A stretch of 64,000 nucleotides of DNA. It comes from Streptomonospora sp. PA3. GTDB taxonomy: Bacteria; Actinomycetota; Actinomycetes; Streptosporangiales; Streptosporangiaceae. Numbering within the stretch: position 1 is the stretch's first letter; the number at the start of each line of letters is the position of its first letter. This document shows positions 32,523 through 41,882 of this stretch, piece by piece. The stretch spans positions 124,001-188,000 of the forward strand of contig NZ_VTZW01000010.1 in assembly GCF_009728995.1 (NCBI RefSeq). The letters run 5' to 3'. A model generated the notes under the pieces. That model saw only the letters and a program-made list of their open reading frames with translations. It was not told where the DNA came from and did not search any database. The position numbers and the translations under genes were made by a program.

Positions 32523-33824
32523 TCAGGTGCCGGACGGGCGGGCGGCCGCCTGTTCGGGGCGGGCGAGGCCGCCGGGGATGCGGGTGCCCGGCTGCAGCGG
32601 CACCAGTTCGGACTGCAGGACCATGGTGGCCGCGCCGATGGCCGGGGCCGTGGCTGCCGAGGTCGAGACCTGCACGGCGACCGGGTGGGTGGCGCGGGAG
32701 AAGAACGCCCGGTCCAGCTCCTCCTGGACGACCGGCTGATACATCGATCCGGCCACGGCGAGGCTCTGCCCGGTGAGCACGACGCGGTCCAGGTCGAGCA
32801 CGTTGGCCAGGGTGCGGGTGGCCACCGCCAGGTAGCGCGCGGATCGGTCGACGATCGCGCGGGCGCCCGGCTCGCCGCGCCGCGCGGCGCGTGCCACGGC
32901 GGCGAAGTCGGCCGCCACCGAGGAGTGTCCGCGCCCGTTCCCGCCGGCGAGCCCGGCGGCACGCGCGACCCCGGCGTCCTCGCGGGCCCGGGCGACGACC
33001 GCGGCCGGCCCCGCCAGCACCTCGGTGCACCCGCGCGCCCCGCACCAGCACTCGGGGCCGTCGGCGTCTAGGCAGATGTGGCCGATCTCGCCGGCGTTGC
33101 CGCTGCTGCCGTTGTAGGGGATGCCGTTGATGAGGATGCCGGAGCCGATGCCGGTGCAGACGTAGACCGCGGCGAACGTCGAGGAGCCGCTGACCGCACC
33201 GGACCAGTACTCCCCCAGCGCCGCGGCGGTTGCGTCGTTGCCCAGTACGACCGGCAGCCCGGTTGCGCGCTGCACTCGCTCGTCCAACGGGAAGTCCGCC
33301 CAGTGCCGCATGACGGGCGGGGCCAGCCGCATGCCGCTGGCGGGGGTGAGCGGTCCGGGCGAGACCAGGCCGATGCCGAGGACGCGCGCCCGGTCGATCC
33401 CCGCGCCCTCGATCAGGGTGGACACCTCGGCGGCCATGCGCTCCACGACCGCGGGCGGGTCGTCGGTACCCGCGCCCGCGCGGGTCATCCGGGCGACGAC
33501 GGCGCCGCTGAGATCGGTGAGCACGTAGGCGATGCCGGAGTGGTCCAGGTGCACACCCACCGCGTAGCGCGAGGACGCCTTGAGCTGGAGGAGTACGCGC
33601 GGCTTGCCGCCGGTGGACTCCGCGCGCCCGGTCTCGACCACCAGGCCGTCCTCGATGAGCTTGCGGACGACCGTGGAGATGGTCGCGCCGGTGAACCCGG
33701 TGGCCTGGATGAGGCCGACGCGGCTGATGGTGCCCGCGGCCCGGATCACGTCGAGCACGGCGGCCCGGCTACTCGCATGCGGTATGGCCCGAGCCGGCGC
33801 GCCCACCTGGAACCTCCGCTTCAC
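32523..33824 (-). CDS. ROK-family transcriptional regulator
   Basis: A ~433-residue regulator. The N-terminal winged helix (SRAAVLDVIRAAGTISRVGL, then GFTGATISTVVRKLIEDGLV) is followed by the ROK sugar-kinase fold, with LGIGLVSPGPLTP, VVLGNDATAAALGE, YVCTGIGSGILING and the zinc/ROK signature GHICLDADGPECWCGARGC. ROK regulators sense sugars or sugar phosphates and control nearby catabolic genes. The closest candidates are the secreted hydrolase divergent from it and the sugar dehydrogenase. The GTG at 33824 places the HTH about 20 residues in; the true start could differ slightly. Confidence 0.87.
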   Translation of the reverse strand: MKRRFQVGAPARAIPHASSRAAVLDVIRAAGTISRVGLIQATGFTGATISTVVRKLIEDGLVVETGRAESTGGKPRVLLQLKASSRYAVGVHLDHSGIAYVLTDLSGAVVARMTRAGAGTDDPPAVVERMAAEVSTLIEGAGIDRARVLGIGLVSPGPLTPASGMRLAPPVMRHWADFPLDERVQRATGLPVVLGNDATAAALGEYWSGAVSGSSTFAAVYVCTGIGSGILINGIPYNGSSGNAGEIGHICLDADGPECWCGARGCTEVLAGPAAVVARAREDAGVARAAGLAGGNGRGHSSVAADFAAVARAARRGEPGARAIVDRSARYLAVATRTLANVLDLDRVVLTGQSLAVAGSMYQPVVQEELDRAFFSRATHPVAVQVSTSAATAPAIGAATMVLQSELVPLQPGTRIPGGLARPEQAAARPSGT

Positions 33825-34125
33825 TCCCCCGTCGCGACCCGCCGCACCTGCGCTGAGGGCGCGCGGATGCCTTCGGCGTCTGCGCAGTTTACCGCCCGCG
33901 GAGGCGGCGCCCGTGCCGTGCCTCCGGGCGGCCGCGGCGGCCCGGATTACCACCGCGGAAAAACGCCCCCAAGGAATGCGCCGGGATCGGGGATATCACC
34001 CGTATTCGCGATTCCGTATTGACCCGCCTACTCCCAGGGAGAATATTTCGTTACCAGCGCGCTGAATTTCCGACCCGACGCCGAGCGTCTCACCTCCCCC
34101 GACATGGCTCTCAAGGAGCGATGAC

Positions 34126-34965
34126 ATGAGATCACGAAGAATCGCCGGCCGGATTTCCGCGGCGATGACCGCGCTGCTGGCGTCCGCCGCACTCGCCGCG
34201 GTTCCGGCGGGGCCCGCCTCGGCCGCCGGCACCGGCCCCTACGACGCCGAATACACCACCACCCTCCGCCTCTACGACCACACGATCTACCGGCCCGCGG
34301 ATTTGCCCGAGGACGAGGACCTGCCCGTCGTCGTGTGGGGCAACGGGGGCTGCCTGGCCGACGGCACGATGTTCGAGGAGTTCCTGCTGGAGATCGCCTC
34401 GCACGGGTTCCTGGTGATCGCCAACGGGCGTCCGGGCGGGTCCGGACGCACCGACGCCGACATGCTCACCGAGGCGATCGACTGGGCGGTCGAGGAGAAC
34501 GACCGCTGGTTCAGCCCTTATCGCGGCCACCTCGACACCGGCGCGATCGCCGTCATGGGCCAGTCCTGCGGCGGCATCGAGGCCTACGAGGCCTCCGCCG
34601 ACGACCGCGTGGACACCACGGTGCTGTGGAACAGCGGCATGCTCAGCGACCTGGACAACTGGCGCCTGCGCCGGCTGCACGCCCCCATCGCCTACTTCAC
34701 CGGCGGCGAGAGCGACATCGCCCACGCCAACGCCCTGGACGACTGGGACCGCATCCCCTCGGACCTGCCCGCGTTCCTGGGCAGCCTGGACGTCGGCCAC
34801 ACCGGCACCTTCGGTCAGCCCGACGGCGGCGAGTACGGCCGCGTGGGCGCGCTGTGGCTGAAGTGGCGGCTCAAGGGCGACCAGCAGGCCCGGCAGCAGT
34901 TCGCCGGCCCGGACTGCGGACTGTGCTCGACCGAATGGGAGGTCCGGCAACGCAACCTCGCCTGA
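34126..34965 (+). CDS. Secreted alpha/beta hydrolase
   Basis: 279 residues. A signal peptide covers ~1-34 (basic RSRRIAGR, a hydrophobic core, and a likely cleavage after ASA in GPASAAGTG). The mature part has a serine-hydrolase layout: VVVWGNGGC near the oxyanion strand, nucleophile elbow GQSCGG with Ser, VLWNSGML, then a late DVGHTG carrying a candidate His. Cys residues near the C-terminus (CGLCS) could form a disulphide outside the cell. Substrate unknown; esterase or polysaccharide deacylase activity is possible. AAGGAG stands 7 bases upstream of the ATG. A T-followed terminator lies at 35003-35042. It is divergent from the ROK regulator. Confidence 0.82.
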   Translation: MRSRRIAGRISAAMTALLASAALAAVPAGPASAAGTGPYDAEYTTTLRLYDHTIYRPADLPEDEDLPVVVWGNGGCLADGTMFEEFLLEIASHGFLVIANGRPGGSGRTDADMLTEAIDWAVEENDRWFSPYRGHLDTGAIAVMGQSCGGIEAYEASADDRVDTTVLWNSGMLSDLDNWRLRRLHAPIAYFTGGESDIAHANALDDWDRIPSDLPAFLGSLDVGHTGTFGQPDGGEYGRVGALWLKWRLKGDQQARQQFAGPDCGLCSTEWEVRQRNLA

Positions 34966-35002
34966 CCGCCTCGGACGGGGCGGCCGCGCGGCCGCCCCGC
35001 GG

Positions 35003-35054
35003 ACCGGCGGAGGCTCCGGGCAGCGGTGGAGCCTCCGCCGGTACTTTCGTTTTC
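35003..35054 (+). terminator. Intrinsic terminator after the secreted hydrolase
   Basis: ACCGGCGGAGGCTCC (35003-35017) pairs perfectly with 35028-35042, with a 10-base loop, followed by a T-rich run (ACTTTCGTTTTCC). A GGGGCGGCCGCGCGGCCGCCCC self-complementary stretch lies just before it. Confidence 0.8.
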
Positions 35055-35240
35055 CGCGCGTTTATGCGAATCGACCAGGCATGATCGTGGGAGCCCTCCC
35101 ATGGATTGGCGATCATGTCTGGCGGCCGGGAGCTTTACCGGTTTACCCTCTAGGCTGCACAACCACTCCAGGCGAGGTGGCACACACTGGGGGATTCGCG
35201 TGCCGAGTGGGTGGATTCCGTATTTTCCCAGGAGCCGTAA

Positions 35241-36830
35241 ATGTCGAACCATCGATGGCCGCGGAGGTTGTCCGCGGCCGCAAGCTCGCTCGTTTTCGCA
35301 GCGCTGACCCAGGTCGGGCCGGCCGCGGCGGATGAGGCCGGTTCCGCCGAGAGCCAGAGCCCGGAGCAGGCGGCCTCGGCCCAGGCGCAGCTCCCGCTGG
35401 AGCGGCTGGAGATCACGAGCACGCGCACCGACGCCGACCGCCTGGACCGGCCCACGGACATCGAGGCGGTCGGCGACGGCAGCGGCCGCCTGTTCATCAC
35501 GGAGAAGGAGGTGGGCCGGGTCCGCATCTACCACCCCGACACCGGGCTCGCCGCCGACCCGCTGCTCGACATCGGCGACCGCATCGCCACCGGCGGCAAC
35601 GAGCAGGGGCTGCTGGGCATCGCCACCCCGCCCGACTTCGCGACCGACCCCGAGGTCTACGTCGCCTACACCAGCGCCGACGAGGGCGCGGTCACGCTCT
35701 CGCGCTTCCCGATGGACAGCCCCGGCCAGGCGAGCATCCCCGCATCCAGCGAAGAGGTGCTGCTCACCGAGGAGCACAGCGAGTACACCAACCACAACGG
35801 CGGCGAGGTGGAGTTCGGCCCGGACGGCCACCTCTACTGGAGCCTCGGCGACGGCGGCAACGCCGGGGACAGCCTGAACAACGGGCAGAACCTGAGCACC
35901 CTGCTGGGCACCATCGTGCGCATCGACGTGAGCAGCGCCTGCGGCGACCTGCCCTACTGCATCCCCGAGGACAATCCGTTCGTCTCGGTGCCCGACGCCC
36001 GCCCGGAGATCTGGGCCTACGGCCTGCGCAACCCGTGGCGGTTCTCCTTCGACCCCGTCGACGGGTCGATGTGGATCGCCGACGTCGGCCAGGGCGTCCA
36101 CGAGGAGGTCAACCACATCGGGGCCGGCGAAGGCGGACACAACTTCGGCTGGCCCTGCCGCGAAGGGCCCGACGAGTACGACGCGGAGCGCTGCGACTCC
36201 GCAGCCGACTACACCGACCCGGTGTTCTCCTACACCCACGAGGGCACCAACTGCTCGGTGACCGGCGGCGTCGTCTACCGCGGCGACGAGTACGCCGACC
36301 TGGCCGGCGGCACCTACATCGTGACCGACTACTGCAGCTCCAACACCTGGGGCGTCCGGCCCACGGACAGCGGCGAGTACGACGTCGCGCACATCGGCGT
36401 ACTGCCCACCCAGGTCACCGCGTTCGGCGCCGACGCCTCGGGCGAGCTGTACGCGGTCAACGACCTGCCCGGCGGCCTGCACCGGCTCGGATTCGAGGCG
36501 CTGCCGCCGCCGGTGTACTGCACCGTCGACTACACCGTGGACAGCGACTGGGGCAGCGGGTTCACCGCGTCGGTGGTGGTGACCAACACCGGCGAGGACC
36601 CCGTCGACGGCTGGACCGTGGAATGGGACTACCCGGGCGACCAGCAGGTCACCAACGCCTGGCAGGCCGAGGTCACGCAGGACGGCTCCACGGTCTCGGC
36701 CACCGACCTGGGCTGGAACAGCGTGATCTCCCCGGGCGGCTCCCGCCGGTTCGGCGTCCAGGCCGAGTTCAGCGGCGCCAACCCGGCTCCCACCGAGTTC
36801 CGCGTCAACGGCTCCGTCTGCGAGGGATAG
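35241..36830 (+). CDS. Secreted PQQ-type sugar dehydrogenase with a CBM2 cellulose-binding module
   Basis: 529 residues. Signal peptide at ~1-30 (RRLSAAASSLVFAALTQVGPAAA). The catalytic part (~45-420) is a glucose/sorbosone-dehydrogenase beta-propeller: EQGLLGIATPPDF, NHNGGEVEFGPDGHLYWSLG with the catalytic-type His (~184), GLRNPWRFSFDP, GHNFGWPCREG and GTYIVTDYCSS. The C-terminal ~105 residues form a CBM2 (CTVDYTVDSDWGSGFTASV, then GWTVEWDYPGDQQVTNAW, then GWNSVISPGG), the cellulose/xylan-binding domain of actinomycete cellulases. The enzyme would oxidise sugars at the polymer surface and could feed electrons to lytic monooxygenases. The ATG follows AGGAG by 6 bases. The terminator is at 36952-36986. 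Confidence 0.87.
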   Translation: MSNHRWPRRLSAAASSLVFAALTQVGPAAADEAGSAESQSPEQAASAQAQLPLERLEITSTRTDADRLDRPTDIEAVGDGSGRLFITEKEVGRVRIYHPDTGLAADPLLDIGDRIATGGNEQGLLGIATPPDFATDPEVYVAYTSADEGAVTLSRFPMDSPGQASIPASSEEVLLTEEHSEYTNHNGGEVEFGPDGHLYWSLGDGGNAGDSLNNGQNLSTLLGTIVRIDVSSACGDLPYCIPEDNPFVSVPDARPEIWAYGLRNPWRFSFDPVDGSMWIADVGQGVHEEVNHIGAGEGGHNFGWPCREGPDEYDAERCDSAADYTDPVFSYTHEGTNCSVTGGVVYRGDEYADLAGGTYIVTDYCSSNTWGVRPTDSGEYDVAHIGVLPTQVTAFGADASGELYAVNDLPGGLHRLGFEALPPPVYCTVDYTVDSDWGSGFTASVVVTNTGEDPVDGWTVEWDYPGDQQVTNAWQAEVTQDGSTVSATDLGWNSVISPGGSRRFGVQAEFSGANPAPTEFRVNGSVCEG

Positions 36831-36951
36831 CCTCCGCAGCCGCTCCCGCCGCCCCGTCCCGCCCGGTCGAACCGACCGCGCGGGGCGGGGCGGCCGCTGT
36901 GTGCGGGGTCCCTCCGGCACGGCCGCCCCTCCGAGCGCGGGCGGCGGAACC

Positions 36952-36986
36952 GCTGCCCGCCGGCGCGGCACTCGCCGGCGGGCAGC
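36952..36986 (+). terminator. Hairpin after the CBM2 sugar dehydrogenase
   Basis: GCTGCCCGCCGGCG (36952-36965) pairs perfectly with 36973-36986 around a 7-base loop. A weaker GC-rich hairpin precedes it directly after the stop (about 36845-36893). No T-tract. Confidence 0.6.
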
Positions 36987-37043
36987 AGCGATGAAGCCGG
37001 CCGACGCACAGGGCTCCGGCTTGTCCCCTGGCTGTGCCGCTGG

Positions 37044-37072
37044 TTGACTTACTTAATTCGCTGACGTAAGAA
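37044..37072 (+). promoter_or_regulatory. Promoter of the mannose operon
   Basis: TTGACT (37044-37049) and TAAGAA (37067-37072) are 17 bases apart, in an AT-rich pocket 90 bases before the beta-mannosidase start. CTTAC (37049-37053) and GTAAG (37066-37070) form an inverted pair within it. It shares ACTTAA with the palindrome before the mannose isomerase gene, so both may be read by the same LacI protein. Confidence 0.55.
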
Positions 37073-37160
37073 TCCTTCGCACGTTCCCGCCCGATCCCCG
37101 ACGAACCCCGCCCCTTCCCCGAGCCGCCACCGCGGCGGCCCCAGCCTGGAGTGATCGCAG

Positions 37161-39662
37161 ATGATGCGTCGGACCCTGCACGAGGACTGGCTGCTGTCGA
37201 CGACGGCAGGCCCGGTGCCCGAGGAGATCGCCGGGCGCACGGTTCCCGCGCAGGTCCCGGGAAGCGCCCACGTCGACCTGCTCGCCGCCGGCCTGATCGC
37301 CGACCCCTACCTCGACACCGCCGAGACCGGCCTCGCCTGGGCCCACCGCACCTCCTGGCGCTACACGCTCACCTTCGACGCCGCCGCACCCGAGCCGGGC
37401 GAGCGGGTCGACCTGGCCTTCGACGGGCTGGACACCGTCGCCACCGTGCACCTGAACGGCCACCGGCTCGGCGAGAGCGCCAACATGCACCGCGCCTACC
37501 GCTTCGACGCCCGCGCGGCGCTGCGCGGCGGAGCCAACGAGCTCACCGTCGACTTCTCCCCCGCGCTGGACCACGCCGAGCGGGAGCGCGAGCGGCTCGG
37601 CCACCGCCCCCACACCAACACCCACCCCTACAACATGGTCCGCAAGATGGCCTGCTCCTTCGGCTGGGACTGGGGCCCCGACCTGCAGACCGCCGGCATC
37701 TGGAAGCCGGTCCGACTGGAGCGGTGGCGCACGGCCCGCATCGCCGGGTTGCGGACCCTGGTCACCGTCGGCGAGGACGGCACCGGGCGCGTCGAGGCCC
37801 ATGTCGGCATCGAGCACGCCGATCCGGACGGGGGCGCGGGCGGCGGTCTGGTCCTGGCGGCACGCACAGGTGGGCGGGAGTCGGCCGTCAGCGTGCCCGC
37901 CGGGGCCCGCGAGGCGGTGGTGGTCGTCGAGGTGCCCCGCGCCGAGCTGTGGTGGCCCGCGGGCTACGGCGGCCAGCCCCTCTACGACCTCGACGTCGCG
38001 CTCTCCGCGGGCTCCCCCGGCGGGCCGCAGGCGCGGGAACTGGACTCCGCCCACCGGCGGATCGGCTTTCGCACCGTGGCCGTGGACACCGCCCCCGACG
38101 AGATCGGCGCCCGGTTCACCGTCACCGTCAACGGCCGGCCCATCGCGGTCAAGGGCGCCAACTGGATCCCCGACGACCACTTCCTCACCCGCATCACCCG
38201 CGACCGGCTGATCCGCCGCGTCGACCAGGCCGTCGGGGCGCACATGAACATGCTGCGCGTGTGGGGCGGCGGCATCTACGAGACCGACGACTTCTACGAC
38301 GTCTGCGACGAACGCGGCGTGCTGGTGTGGCAGGACTTCGCGCTGGCCTGCGCCGCCTACCCCGAGGAGGAGCCGCTGGCCGCCGAGTTCGAGGCCGAGG
38401 CGCGGGAGAACGTCGCCCGGCTCAGCTCCCACCCCTCGCTGGCCGTGTGGAACGGCGGCAACGAGAACCTGTGGGGCTACGCCGACTGGGGCTGGCCCGA
38501 GGAGCTGGCCGGCCGCACCTGGGGGGAGTACTACTACTACGACCTGTTCCCGCGCATCGTCGCCGAACTCGACCCCACCCGCCCCTACGTCGACGGCAGC
38601 CCGTGCAGCCCCGGCCACCGGCCCGGCGGCCTGCACCCCAACGACCCCGACCACGGCTGCCGCCACGAGTGGGACGTGTGGAACAACACCGACTACACCC
38701 ACTACCGCGCCATCGTGCCGCGGTTCTGCGCGGAGTTCGGCTTCCAGGGCCCGCCCACCTGGTCGACCCTGACCACCTGGATCCACGACGACCCGCTCAC
38801 CCCCACCTCGCCGGCGTTCCTGCTGCACCAGAAGGCCAACGACGGCAACGGCAAGCTGCACCGCGGCATGGAGGGGCACCTGCCCGTGCCCGCGGACTTC
38901 GCCGACTGGCACTGGGCCACCCAGCTCAACCAGGCGCGGGCCGTCGCCTTCGGCGTCGAGCACTACCGGTCCTGGTGGCCGCGCACCTCCGGCACCCTCG
39001 TCTGGCAGCTCAACGACTGCTGGCCGGTCACCTCCTGGGCCGCGGTGGACGGCGACGGGCGGCCCAAGCCGCTGTACTACGCCCTGCGCCGCGCCTACGC
39101 GCCGCGCCTGCTCACCTTCCAACCGCGCGACGGCGCTCTCGCGCTGATCGCCGTCAACGACACCGACGAGCCCTGGACCGGCCGCGTACTCCTCCAGCGG
39201 CAGGACTTCGCGGGCGAGGTGCGCGCGGAGGCCGAGACCGAACTGGCGGTGCCGGCCCGGTCGGCCGCGCGCATCGACCCGGCCGCCTCGCTGCTGTCCG
39301 CGGCCGATCCGGCCCGGGAGCTGCTCACCGCCGACGCGGGCGGGGTGCGCGCCCTCCACCTCTTCGGCGAGGACGTCGAGCTGGCCTACGACCCCGATCC
39401 CCTCAGCGCGGCGGCCGCCCCCGTGCCCGGGGGCTACCGTGTGGACGTGCACGCACGCTCCTTCGCGCGCGACGTCGCGGTGCTCGCCGACCGGGTCGCG
39501 CCCGACGCCGAGGCCGACGACATGCTCGTGCCCCTCCTCGCCGGCGAGACCCGCTCGTTCACCGTGCGCACCGGCGCCCGGATCGATCCCGCGGAGCTGA
39601 CCGGCCCGCGGGTGCTGCGCTGCGCCAACGGCCTGCGCGAGCGGACGGCCGGGGCGGCATGA
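37161..39662 (+). CDS. Beta-mannosidase, glycoside hydrolase family 2
   Basis: 833 residues with no signal peptide, so cytoplasmic. It would split non-reducing beta-mannose units from imported manno-oligosaccharides. N-terminal jelly roll (LHEDWLLSTTAGPVPEEIAG, then VPGSAHVDLLAAGLI), immunoglobulin-like domain, then a TIM barrel with GANWIPDDHFL, VWGGGIYETDDFYD, the acid/base Glu in WNGGNENLWG (~432) and the nucleophile Glu in FCAEFGFQGP (~523). These are hallmarks of GH2 mannosidases rather than galactosidases. A tandem ATG opens the frame. It is the first gene of the mannose cluster and its TGA overlaps the ATG of the LacI-like sensor gene. Confidence 0.92.
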   Translation: MMRRTLHEDWLLSTTAGPVPEEIAGRTVPAQVPGSAHVDLLAAGLIADPYLDTAETGLAWAHRTSWRYTLTFDAAAPEPGERVDLAFDGLDTVATVHLNGHRLGESANMHRAYRFDARAALRGGANELTVDFSPALDHAERERERLGHRPHTNTHPYNMVRKMACSFGWDWGPDLQTAGIWKPVRLERWRTARIAGLRTLVTVGEDGTGRVEAHVGIEHADPDGGAGGGLVLAARTGGRESAVSVPAGAREAVVVVEVPRAELWWPAGYGGQPLYDLDVALSAGSPGGPQARELDSAHRRIGFRTVAVDTAPDEIGARFTVTVNGRPIAVKGANWIPDDHFLTRITRDRLIRRVDQAVGAHMNMLRVWGGGIYETDDFYDVCDERGVLVWQDFALACAAYPEEEPLAAEFEAEARENVARLSSHPSLAVWNGGNENLWGYADWGWPEELAGRTWGEYYYYDLFPRIVAELDPTRPYVDGSPCSPGHRPGGLHPNDPDHGCRHEWDVWNNTDYTHYRAIVPRFCAEFGFQGPPTWSTLTTWIHDDPLTPTSPAFLLHQKANDGNGKLHRGMEGHLPVPADFADWHWATQLNQARAVAFGVEHYRSWWPRTSGTLVWQLNDCWPVTSWAAVDGDGRPKPLYYALRRAYAPRLLTFQPRDGALALIAVNDTDEPWTGRVLLQRQDFAGEVRAEAETELAVPARSAARIDPAASLLSAADPARELLTADAGGVRALHLFGEDVELAYDPDPLSAAAAPVPGGYRVDVHARSFARDVAVLADRVAPDAEADDMLVPLLAGETRSFTVRTGARIDPAELTGPRVLRCANGLRERTAGAA

Positions 39663-40552
39663 GCGTGCCGGCCGGCGCACCGCCGCGCCCCGGCTCGGCA
39701 GCGGGCGCGATCGGGCTGGTCCTCGCCCGGCCGGCCCGCCTGCTCAGCGTCGAGCCGTTCTTCATGGAGTTCATCGGCGGGATCGAGGAGCGCCTGGCCG
39801 AACGCGACATGTCGGTGCTGCTGCAGATCGTGCCCGATCAGCAGGCCGAGCTGGACGCCTACCGCCGCTGGTCCCAGCGCGGGCTCGTGGACGCCGTCGC
39901 CGTGGTCAACCTGACCGCCGGCGACGAGCGCCCGCGGGTGCTGGCCGAGCTGGGCCTGCCCGCTGTGCTCGTGGGCGACTGGGACGGCAGCCCCGCCGCC
40001 CCGACCGTGCGCACCGACGACGCCGCGCCGGTGCACGAGGCCCTGCGGCACCTGCTGGAGTTGGGCCACCGCCGGGTGGCCCGGGTCAGCGGGCCCGCCG
40101 CCCTGCTGCACACCCGCAGGCGCACCGCGGCGCTGGAGGAGGGCTGCCGCGCGGCCGGGATCGAGCCCCCGACCACCGTCGAGGGCGACTACTCCGGGGA
40201 GTCCGGGGCCGAGCTGACGACCGCGCTGCTGCGGCGGCCGCAGGCGCCCACCGCCGTCCTCTACGACAACGACGCCATGGCGGTGGCCGGTCTGCAGGCG
40301 GCGGAGGAGCTGGGCGTGGCGGTGCCCGACGGGCTGAGCCTCATCGCCTGGGACGACTCCACCCAGTGCCGCCTCGCCTCGCCGCCGCTGACCACGATGA
40401 GCGTGGACGTCCACCAGTACGGGATCGCGGTGGCGGAGTCGGTGCTGGAGGCCGTCGACGGCCTGCCCGTCGCCGAGCGGCACTCGCCCCCGGCCCGCAT
40501 CACCCCCCGCGGCAGCACCGCGCGGCCGGGGGTGCACGCGGGGGTGGTGTAG
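39659..40552 (+). CDS. LacI-type sugar sensor domain lacking the DNA-binding HTH
   Basis: A 297-residue protein equivalent to the periplasmic-binding-like effector domain of LacI regulators (IGLVLARPARLLSVEPFFME, then GHRRVARVSGPAALLHTRRR, then SLIAWDDSTQCRLASPPLTT). It begins on the ATG that overlaps the beta-mannosidase stop, leaving only about 15 residues before the sensor domain, so the ~60-residue HTH/hinge is absent. It is clearly paralogous to the full LacI protein encoded 170 bases downstream (for example VEPFFMEFI versus LEPFFMELM). It may titrate the sugar or form mixed dimers with the intact repressor. No upstream remnant of an HTH is visible, since that DNA encodes the mannosidase C-terminus. 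Confidence 0.8.
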   Translation: MSVPAGAPPRPGSAAGAIGLVLARPARLLSVEPFFMEFIGGIEERLAERDMSVLLQIVPDQQAELDAYRRWSQRGLVDAVAVVNLTAGDERPRVLAELGLPAVLVGDWDGSPAAPTVRTDDAAPVHEALRHLLELGHRRVARVSGPAALLHTRRRTAALEEGCRAAGIEPPTTVEGDYSGESGAELTTALLRRPQAPTAVLYDNDAMAVAGLQAAEELGVAVPDGLSLIAWDDSTQCRLASPPLTTMSVDVHQYGIAVAESVLEAVDGLPVAERHSPPARITPRGSTARPGVHAGVV

Positions 40553-40724
40553 GCGGGGGCGGCAGGCGCGGGCGGCGGGCCGTGGATTTCCGGGTGCCGG
40601 GGAGTGCGCTCGCGCCGTGCGGGGTATTTTCGATCGGGCCGGTGGGCACGGACCGGCCCCGACCGGTGTGCGGCCATGCCGCCTCCGGTACCGTCGGCCC
40701 GCCCAGACGCAAAGGAAGTACGCC

Positions 40725-41756
40725 GTGCGCCGTCCCACCATCGCCGATATCGCCCAGGCAGCGGGAGTCTCCAAGGGATCGGTCTCCTACGCGCTCAACG
40801 GCAAGCCCGGGGTGTCGGAGAGCACCCGGCTGCGGGTGCTGGCCATCGCCGAGGAGCTGGGCTGGGCGCCGAGCACCGCGGCGCGCGCGCTCTCCGACGG
40901 GCGCGCCGACGCCATCGGGCTGGTCGTCGACCGGCCGGCGCGGTCGCTGGGGCTGGAGCCGTTCTTCATGGAGCTGATGTCGGGGGTGCAGACGGCGCTG
41001 TCGGAGGTCTCCACGTCGCTGCTGCTGCAGGTGGCCGCCGACCAGGAGCACGAGATCCGCACCTACCGCCAGTGGCATGCGCAGCGGCGCGTGGACGGGG
41101 TGCTGGTCGTCGACCTGCTCGACGGCGACAAGCGTCCCGCGGCCCTGGCCGAGATGGGCCTGCCGGCCGTCCTGGTGGGCGGACCGCTCGCCGACGCCGC
41201 CCAGCCCTGCGTGTGGTCCGACGACGCCGCGTCGATGGCGATGGCCATGCGCCACCTCGCCGGCCTGGGCCACCGGCGCATCGCCCGGGTCGCCGGGCCG
41301 CAGGCCCTGCTGCACACGTCCCGGCGGTCGGCGGCGTTCGCCGAGGCGGCGGTCGGCATCGGCGTGGACGGGCACTCGATCGTGCACGCCGACTACTCCG
41401 ACGAGGCCGGGGCCCAGGCGACCCGGCGGCTGCTGCGCCACGAGCCGCGCCCGACCGCGCTGATGTTCGACAACGACCTGATGGCGGTGTCCGGGCTGAG
41501 CGTCGCCCAGGAGATGGGGTTCTCGGTCCCCGCCGACGTGTCGGTGATCGCCTGGGACGACTCCCCGCTGTGCCGCATGACCCGCCCGGCGCTGACCGCG
41601 ATCGGACGCGACGTGAAGGGCTTCGGTGAGCAGGCCGCCCGGGTGCTGCTGGAGGTGCTGTCGGGCCGGACCCCGCCGCACCGGCGGGCGGCCGACGCCC
41701 GGCTCGTCCCCCGCGAGAGCACGGGGCGCCCGCCTGCGGCCGAGCGCGGCCGGTGA
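40725..41756 (+). CDS. LacI-family transcriptional repressor of the mannose cluster
   Basis: 343 residues. The HTH is at ~3-24 (PTIADIAQAAGVSKGSVSYA) and the hinge helix at ~45-57 (PSTAARALSDGRADAIG). The effector domain runs to the C-terminus (SVIAWDDSPLCRM, then RDVKGFGEQAARVLLEVLSG). The GTG at 40725 follows AAAGGAAG. It lies inside the mannose cluster, between the sensor paralogue and the isomerase gene, and probably binds the palindrome at 41887-41904. The effector is likely mannose or a manno-oligosaccharide, inferred from context. Confidence 0.88.
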   Translation: MRRPTIADIAQAAGVSKGSVSYALNGKPGVSESTRLRVLAIAEELGWAPSTAARALSDGRADAIGLVVDRPARSLGLEPFFMELMSGVQTALSEVSTSLLLQVAADQEHEIRTYRQWHAQRRVDGVLVVDLLDGDKRPAALAEMGLPAVLVGGPLADAAQPCVWSDDAASMAMAMRHLAGLGHRRIARVAGPQALLHTSRRSAAFAEAAVGIGVDGHSIVHADYSDEAGAQATRRLLRHEPRPTALMFDNDLMAVSGLSVAQEMGFSVPADVSVIAWDDSPLCRMTRPALTAIGRDVKGFGEQAARVLLEVLSGRTPPHRRAADARLVPRESTGRPPAAERGR

Positions 41757-41882
41757 CCGCCCGCACCGGGGGCGGCGCCAGGGGCGGTGTAGTCTCCTGA
41801 GGGCGCCGGGGGCAGGCGCGGCCCGCCGAGCACCGGGCCGGTGGACGTCGACCGGCCGGGCAGGGCGCTGACCTGAGGAAGC

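Noticed and set aside
37053-39680. 875-codon minus-strand frame opposite the beta-mannosidase
   Set aside because: Antisense shadow in the mirrored codon phase, dominated by Gly/Val/Arg without motifs.
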